DNA of 8,871 bases from an uncultured Oscillibacter sp. (GTDB lineage: Bacteria > Bacillota > Clostridia > Oscillospirales > Oscillospiraceae), in contig CAJUQM010000071.1 of the NCBI GenBank assembly GCA_910588005.1, forward strand, positions 1-8,871, read 5' to 3'. The notes beneath the pieces were generated by a model. That model worked only from the letters and a program-made list of their open reading frames with translations. It was not told the origin of the DNA and did not search any database. This document shows positions 5,208 through 8,871 of the stretch, piece after piece. Made by a program: the position numbers and the translations under genes. The first letter of the stretch is position 1; each line of letters begins with the position of its first letter.

Positions 5208-6023
5208 TTATTCAAGGGCCTGGGCCACCTTGTCAAGCCACGCGCCCTGGAAGGACTCAATGTCCCCGGCGTCCATCAGCGCCGCCAGAGCGGGATCGAT
5301 GGGCATCTCCGCCAACAGCGGCAGACCGTGGCGGGCGGCGGCCGCGGCGGTCTTACCCTCGCCGAAGAGGCGGAGCTTTTTGCCGCAGTCCGGACAGGTG
5401 ATATAGCTCATGTTTTCCACCAGGCCAACGATGGGTACCTCCATCATCTCGGCCATTTTCACGGCCTTCTCCACCACCATGGAGACCAGTTCCTGGGGGG
5501 AGGCTACGACTAGAATGCCGTCCAGAGGGATGGATTGGAACACGGAGAGGGACACGTCCCCGGTGCCGGGGGGCATATCGACGAAAAGATAGCCGCAGTT
5601 CCACAGCACATCCGTCCAAAACTGCTGCACCACGCCGGAGATCACGGGACCGCGCCAGATCACCGGGTCGGTTTCGTTTTGGAGCAGTAAATTGGTGGAC
5701 ATGATCTGGATTCCGGTGCGGCTCTCCATGGGGAAGAGGCCCTCCTCGCTGCCCATGGCCTGGCCGTGCAGGCCAAAGGCCTTGGGGATGGAGGGACCGG
5801 TGACGTCGGCGTCCAAAACGCCGACGGCGTGACCCCGGCGGCGCATGGTCACCGCCAGCTGACAAGTGGTCATGGATTTTCCCACACCGCCTTTGCCGGA
5901 CACAACGCCGTACACTTTGCCCACTCGGGCAGAGGGGTGGTGCTCTTTCAGCAGGGATTGAGGTTCCTGGCGCTCTCCGCAGCTTTCGCCGCAGGAGGCG
6001 CAGTCATGGGTGCATTCGCTCAT
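5208..6023 (-). CDS. mrp: Mrp/NBP35-family P-loop ATPase, Fe-S cluster carrier
   Basis: This 271-residue cytosolic ParA/MinD-like ATPase belongs to the family that binds Fe-S clusters and delivers them to apoproteins. The N-terminus carries four cysteines, C4-X3-C8-X2-C11-X3-C15, in the style of Nbp35. The deviant Walker A is GKGGVGKS (43-50), followed by DADVTGPSIPKAFGL (71-85), VDMPPGTGD (148-156), and the cluster-ligand pair C210-P-D-C213. The domain order is complete and the length is normal for the short Mrp form without the N-terminal DUF59 domain. The ATG at 6023 is chosen because AGGAG at 6035-6039 precedes it and the Cys motif begins there; a longer in-frame reading to 6128 gives a low-complexity leader. 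It appears to be transcribed alone, ending in the hairpin at 5164-5207. The specific client proteins cannot be inferred. Confidence 0.94.
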   Translation of the reverse strand: MSECTHDCASCGESCGERQEPQSLLKEHHPSARVGKVYGVVSGKGGVGKSMTTCQLAVTMRRRGHAVGVLDADVTGPSIPKAFGLHGQAMGSEEGLFPMESRTGIQIMSTNLLLQNETDPVIWRGPVISGVVQQFWTDVLWNCGYLFVDMPPGTGDVSLSVFQSIPLDGILVVASPQELVSMVVEKAVKMAEMMEVPIVGLVENMSYITCPDCGKKLRLFGEGKTAAAAARHGLPLLAEMPIDPALAALMDAGDIESFQGAWLDKVAQALE

Positions 6024-6077
6024 GATTTTGATATCTCCTTTTTCGCTTGCGCGTTTTTCGCTGTATACACGCCCCGG

Positions 6078-6149
6078 CGGCTGCCCGGAAAGAGGGGCGG
6101 GCCTTTCGGCGGCGGTCAACGCCGGCAAGGACGTGTTCGGCTGCCCGGA
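6078..6149. repeat. 12-bp direct repeat, copies 60 bp apart
   Basis: CGGCTGCCCGGA occurs at 6078-6089 and 6138-6149, in the leader of the mrp-like gene. No function is evident; the region is GC-rich, which raises the chance of coincidence. Confidence 0.4.
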
Positions 6150-6150
6150 T

Positions 6151-6193
6151 CAATTATATAATTGTATACTAGGCCCAGTTTGAAAAATGACAA
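6151..6193 (-). promoter_or_regulatory. Probable mrp promoter with CAATTATATAATTG palindrome
   Basis: On the minus strand TTGTCA (6188-6193) and TATACA (6163-6168) make a -35/-10 pair with a long 19-base spacer. A perfect 14-bp palindrome (6151-6164) overlaps the -10 edge and the expected start near 6156, which is a good operator position. The promoter is weak on paper; the palindrome is certain. Confidence 0.42.
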
Positions 6194-6202
6194 AACGCCC
6201 AA

Positions 6203-6224
6203 ACAGCGGATCTTATTCCGCTGT
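6203..6224 (-). terminator. Hairpin downstream of the YhaN-like gene
   Basis: ACAGCGGA (6203-6210) pairs with TCCGCTGT (6217-6224) across a 6-base loop. On the minus strand the stem is followed by TTGGGCGTTTTG, an imperfect U tract. A second weaker inverted repeat, CGGCGA/TCGCCG, is at 6281-6286 and 6296-6301. Either could end the ATPase transcript; both are weak terminators. The rest of 6225-6350 shows nothing identifiable. Confidence 0.35.
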
Positions 6225-6350
6225 GCCGTGCTAAAGATTTTAGAAATACACAGAGTATTCCTGCAAATGTTTGCCCCGCCCGGCGAAAAAATCTCTCGCC
6301 GCTGTACATCTCGCTATTTATCAAACAAGGCCTAGATGCAGGACTATATT

Positions 6351-8573
6351 TTATACTAAGAGAGCGTCCTCCGTCAACCGTTGAATGGAGACCTCTTCAT
6401 CTCCGGCAAAAAACTCCGCTTCCCGGCTGTGGCAGGTAAACAGAAGAATTTGCCGCTTTTGGGCGGCGGCTTTTAGATACCGCAGGGCGGCGGCGCAGCG
6501 GCTGTCGTCAAAATTTGCCAGGGCGTCGTCCAAAATAACAGGCGCCCGGTTTTCCTCCGGCAGCACCAAATCGCAGATGGCCAAGCGCACCGCCAGGTAC
6601 AGCTGGTCGGCGGCTCCAGCGGACAGCAGCGCCGCATCCCGATAGACGTTGTCTCCGGCAAGCTCGGCGGAGAGATGAAGGCGCCGGTCCAGCGCCACGC
6701 CGGTGTAGCGTCCTCCTGTCAGCTCTTTAAAAATTTCTGCGGCCCGGCGGCCAAGCTCCGGGGAAAAACGGGTCTGTAAGGCGGTGTTGGCGCTGCTGAG
6801 AGCATCCATGGCCAGTTGAATGGCGGCGTACTCCCCCTCCAGGAGCTGGATTTGCTCCCGCAGGTGAACAGCGGCGGAGCGGAGCACCACCGGATCTCCC
6901 AGGGCGTGGAGCCGCCCGGTGAGGCGGTCGGCCTCAGAGCGGGCTGCGGCCAGGGCGCTCCGATTTTTTTCCAATTGGGCGGAGACTGCCTCCCGGCTTT
7001 GGGAGGGCGGGGAAATATCGTCATCTCCGTTGGGGCCGGGGGATTGCTGGATCAGCAGTTCGTAGCGAAGCTGAGTCTCCCGGGCGGCGGTCTCCGCCTC
7101 CGCCAGCTCCCGCCGGCGGACGGCGCAGGCACGCAGGGCCGCGTCGGCGGTGGAGATGTCAAAGGCGGCGGGAGCGAAACGGCGGACCTCCAGTAAAATA
7201 CCCTGCTCGTTGGAGGTGAGGGAACCGCTCAGGCTTTCCGCAGCGGCGCTCTTGGCGTTTGCGTCCGATTGGGCGGCCTCCGCAGCCCGGTAGAGGACGG
7301 TAAATTCGTCCAGCTCCCGCTGACGGCGCTTCCGGGCCTCTGCGGCCTGGGACTCCCACCGGGCCTGCTTTTTTCGGGTAAACAGTCCTGCGGCCAAGAA
7401 ACCCAGACCCCAGAGGCCGCATCCGCAGCTAAAAGCCAGAGGTAGACTGCGGGAGGCTGGCCAGACCGCCGCCCCCAACCCGATTCCGGCCAAAATCAGC
7501 ACAATCCCAAGCCAAAGCGGAAAGCGGGGGCGGGGTTCTAAATTCAGTGGAAGGCGGGCCGCCTGCTCCGGCGTCTGCCCGGGAAAAAGGCTGCCGTTTA
7601 CCAGAGCCTCCGCCTTCACCAGATTTTTGCGGGCCTCCTCCTGTTCCTCCCGGGCTTTTTTCAGGGCTTTCCGCACAGTTTCCAAATTGACAATAGCGCC
7701 CCGCAGGCGGCCGATGGCCTCGTTTTCCGGAATAACTTCCGACTCAATCTGCCTGCGCAGGAGGGCGGCCCGCTGAGCGGCCCGCTGGGCGGAGTCCTCC
7801 GCCTGGGAGAGCGCGTGGCGCTGAAGAGAGGCCTCCCAGCGGTCACAGGCGGCAAGTTCTGCCTCCAGACTTGCTTTTTCAGCGGCCAAGGACTCCACCT
7901 GACCGCGGGCGGCTACAAGCCGGTCCTCCAGAGCCTGCAGTTCCGCTAACTGCCGCTCTGTCTCCTGGAGTTCCGCCTCCAGGGCGGGAAGCTGGCCCGT
8001 CTTATTGTGGCGGCGGCGGTTCAGCTGCTTTTTTAGAGCGTCTGCGGCCTCGGAGTAGGAGGTGCCCTCTTCACCGGAGGTGATCAGGGCGGCAATCCGA
8101 CGCTCCAAGCCGGGGTCTTGGCTAATGGGGAGTCCCGCCTGCCGGATAAAGGCACTGCGCTCAAACACCTCCCGATTGACGCCCAGAAGGATCTCGCCGC
8201 AGGTTTGGGCGGTGAGTCCCGGCACTGGTTCGCCGGTGCCGGAATAGACCGCCTGAAATTCACCCAGCGGAGCGGTCTGGCGGCGGGTGGCGCGGGTCAA
8301 TGTCAGTTCATCGGCTCCGGCGCGGCAGTCCAGCCGGCCGGACATGGAGACGCCGGCCCACGGGGCGAAGCGGTTTTTGTCAGCGATGAAGCCGGCCTTG
8401 TCCCGCTCACGGCTTTTGATGCCAAAGAGCATAGCGGCCAAGAAGGCGCACCAGGTGGACTTTCCGGTTTCATTGGGAGCCTGTATAATATTTAAACCGT
8501 CCTTTAGCTCTAGGGATTGCCCCTGAAGTTTGCCGAAGGTGGCGGACATTTTGTGGATCAGCAGAAAAATCAC
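6351..8573 (-). CDS. YhaN/SbcC-like AAA ATPase with coiled coils and membrane hairpin
   Basis: This protein of about 740 residues has an ABC-type split ATPase head. The N-terminal part has FGKLQGQSLELKDGLNIIQ and Walker A APNETGKST (32-40). Q-loop-like sequence is near AFIRQAGLP (141-149). The C-terminal part has the signature LSAGAADQLYLAVRLA (650-665), Walker B PVILDDALANFDD (678-690) and a switch His in FTCHSRE (712-718). Ala/Glu/Leu/Arg-rich coiled coils run about 190-320 and 400-600. Between them, residues about 351-397 form two hydrophobic helices (FPLWLGIVLILAGIGLGAAV and LAFSCGCGLWGLGFLAAGLF), where Rad50/SbcC would have a zinc hook. B. subtilis YhaN is the nearest type I recall. These proteins usually partner a calcineurin-like nuclease, but none lies directly upstream, so a DNA repair role is inferred. 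The start is uncertain: GTG at 8573 touches its own GAGGA; CTG at 8564 has proper spacing; the next ATG is 8549. Confidence 0.85.
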   Translation of the reverse strand: MIFLLIHKMSATFGKLQGQSLELKDGLNIIQAPNETGKSTWCAFLAAMLFGIKSRERDKAGFIADKNRFAPWAGVSMSGRLDCRAGADELTLTRATRRQTAPLGEFQAVYSGTGEPVPGLTAQTCGEILLGVNREVFERSAFIRQAGLPISQDPGLERRIAALITSGEEGTSYSEAADALKKQLNRRRHNKTGQLPALEAELQETERQLAELQALEDRLVAARGQVESLAAEKASLEAELAACDRWEASLQRHALSQAEDSAQRAAQRAALLRRQIESEVIPENEAIGRLRGAIVNLETVRKALKKAREEQEEARKNLVKAEALVNGSLFPGQTPEQAARLPLNLEPRPRFPLWLGIVLILAGIGLGAAVWPASRSLPLAFSCGCGLWGLGFLAAGLFTRKKQARWESQAAEARKRRQRELDEFTVLYRAAEAAQSDANAKSAAAESLSGSLTSNEQGILLEVRRFAPAAFDISTADAALRACAVRRRELAEAETAARETQLRYELLIQQSPGPNGDDDISPPSQSREAVSAQLEKNRSALAAARSEADRLTGRLHALGDPVVLRSAAVHLREQIQLLEGEYAAIQLAMDALSSANTALQTRFSPELGRRAAEIFKELTGGRYTGVALDRRLHLSAELAGDNVYRDAALLSAGAADQLYLAVRLAICDLVLPEENRAPVILDDALANFDDSRCAAALRYLKAAAQKRQILLFTCHSREAEFFAGDEEVSIQRLTEDALLV

Positions 8574-8678
8574 TCCTCAACTATGTATATATTTTTTAAT
8601 TGTGAAAAGAATAGGGCGAGCGGCAGGCGCCGACAGAAACGGTTGTGAAAAATTGGACGTAGTGTCCATATTAGAACC

Positions 8679-8707
8679 ATTATACCATATCATGAGTTGG
8701 TTGCACA
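8679..8707 (-). promoter_or_regulatory. Extended -10 promoter of the YhaN-like gene
   Basis: On the minus strand the -10 is TATAAT (8679-8684) with TGG directly upstream, making an extended -10. A poor -35, TGTGCA (8702-8707), stands 17 bases away. The start would be near 8672, leaving a leader of about 100 bases before the ATPase gene. Confidence 0.7.
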
Positions 8708-8729
8708 GCCCATTTTCTATTTTGCACAG
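8701..8729. repeat. TTGCACAG direct repeats, 21-bp period
   Basis: TTGCACAG is found at 8701-8708 and 8722-8729, two helical turns apart. The first overlaps the weak -35 of the ATPase promoter, so a regulator bound to both could control it. The function is inference. Confidence 0.4.
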
Positions 8730-8798
8730 AAGTATTACCCAAAATTGGGGAAAGGGCTGGGCAGGATAGAAAAAGAGGAAAAAATTGAAGAAAATGGG

Positions 8799-8827
8799 TT
8801 GACAAATCCGGTTTGATTTGGTAATCT
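8799..8827 (+). promoter_or_regulatory. Rightward promoter at the window edge
   Basis: The -35 is TTGACA (8799-8804), the spacer is 17 bases and the -10 is TAATCT (8822-8827), with TGG directly before the -10. Transcription would start near 8834 and run out of the window. The first 38 bases of the transcript are GC-rich and contain no start codon, so a structured RNA or a long leader is possible. Confidence 0.75.
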
Positions 8828-8871
8828 AACAAAGCTGTCGGGCGGGACGAAAGCTTGGGAGACTGCGAAGG

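Larger units (their letters stand above)
8574..8871. other. Non-coding control region with two outward-facing promoters
   Basis: These 298 bases contain no convincing gene. They hold the leftward ATPase promoter (8679-8707), repeated TTGCACAG elements, a small inverted repeat CCCAA/TTGGG (8738-8742 with 8745-8749), and a rightward promoter (8799-8827) whose product lies beyond the window. Base composition is much more AT-rich than the flanking gene. Confidence 0.6.

Noticed and set aside
5021..5260. N-terminal extension of Xpt
   Set aside because: The extra 80 residues would be read from the mrp 3' end, the terminator stem and the xpt promoter. A strong ribosome binding site stands right before the family-typical start.
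6024..6128. N-terminal extension of the Mrp-like protein
   Set aside because: It is Pro/Ala/Arg-rich and unlike the family, and the ribosome binding site at 6035-6039 with the Cys motif fits the ATG at 6023.
6281..6301. Inverted repeat CGGCGA/TCGCCG as the main ATPase terminator
   Set aside because: The U-rich stretch falls in the loop instead of after the stem, so it does not look like an intrinsic terminator.
1..8871. tRNA as an integration target, or a CRISPR array
   Set aside because: No cloverleaf with a T-loop motif is seen next to the element, and there are no regularly spaced repeats of CRISPR size.

Overview
The window looks like chromosomal DNA from a GC-rich, low-redox gut member of the Clostridia (Oscillospiraceae-like is my best guess). 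The basis is strong G/C preference at third codon positions, very purine-rich ribosome binding sites, a clostridial-type lipoprotein family, and an integrase/small HTH/XRE set of the kind common on integrative elements of gut Firmicutes. No rRNA, tRNA or CRISPR array was seen.

Layout. Positions 1-1554 are a mobile-element edge: a tyrosine integrase (3' end cut by the window), an overlapping small HTH protein that is probably the excisionase or directionality factor, and a divergent XRE-family regulator. Two near-consensus promoters face away from each other across a 190-bp control region containing a 26-bp near-perfect palindrome and three copies of a 10-bp direct repeat. A 16-bp terminator hairpin follows the regulator. 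The element abuts the 3' end of guaA, a known insertion target for genomic islands, and a pair of 9-bp direct repeats lies at this junction.

Positions 1723-6350 are chromosomal housekeeping genes, all on the minus strand: an Mrp/NBP35-type P-loop ATPase for Fe-S cluster handling, xanthine phosphoribosyltransferase (xpt), a secreted lipoprotein of unknown function, and GMP synthase (guaA). Xpt makes XMP from xanthine and PRPP, and GuaA aminates XMP to GMP, so the two genes sit around the same metabolite. Xpt has its own promoter after a long mrp terminator hairpin. The lipoprotein gene appears frameshifted near its 3' end in a G6AG6 tract. About 250-350 bases ahead of guaA hold hairpins and a 12-G run but no purine riboswitch core that I can recognise.

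Positions 6351-8573 encode a YhaN/SbcC-like AAA (ABC-type) ATPase with coiled coils and a two-helix membrane hairpin at the point where Rad50/SbcC proteins have a hook. Its usual nuclease partner is not directly upstream; instead there is a 300-bp control region with an extended -10 promoter for this gene. At the right edge a second strong promoter points rightward, out of the window.

No wholly new system stands out. The most useful second looks are the element control region, the guaA junction, the lipoprotein frameshift, and the orphan membrane-hairpin ATPase with its doubtful start codon.
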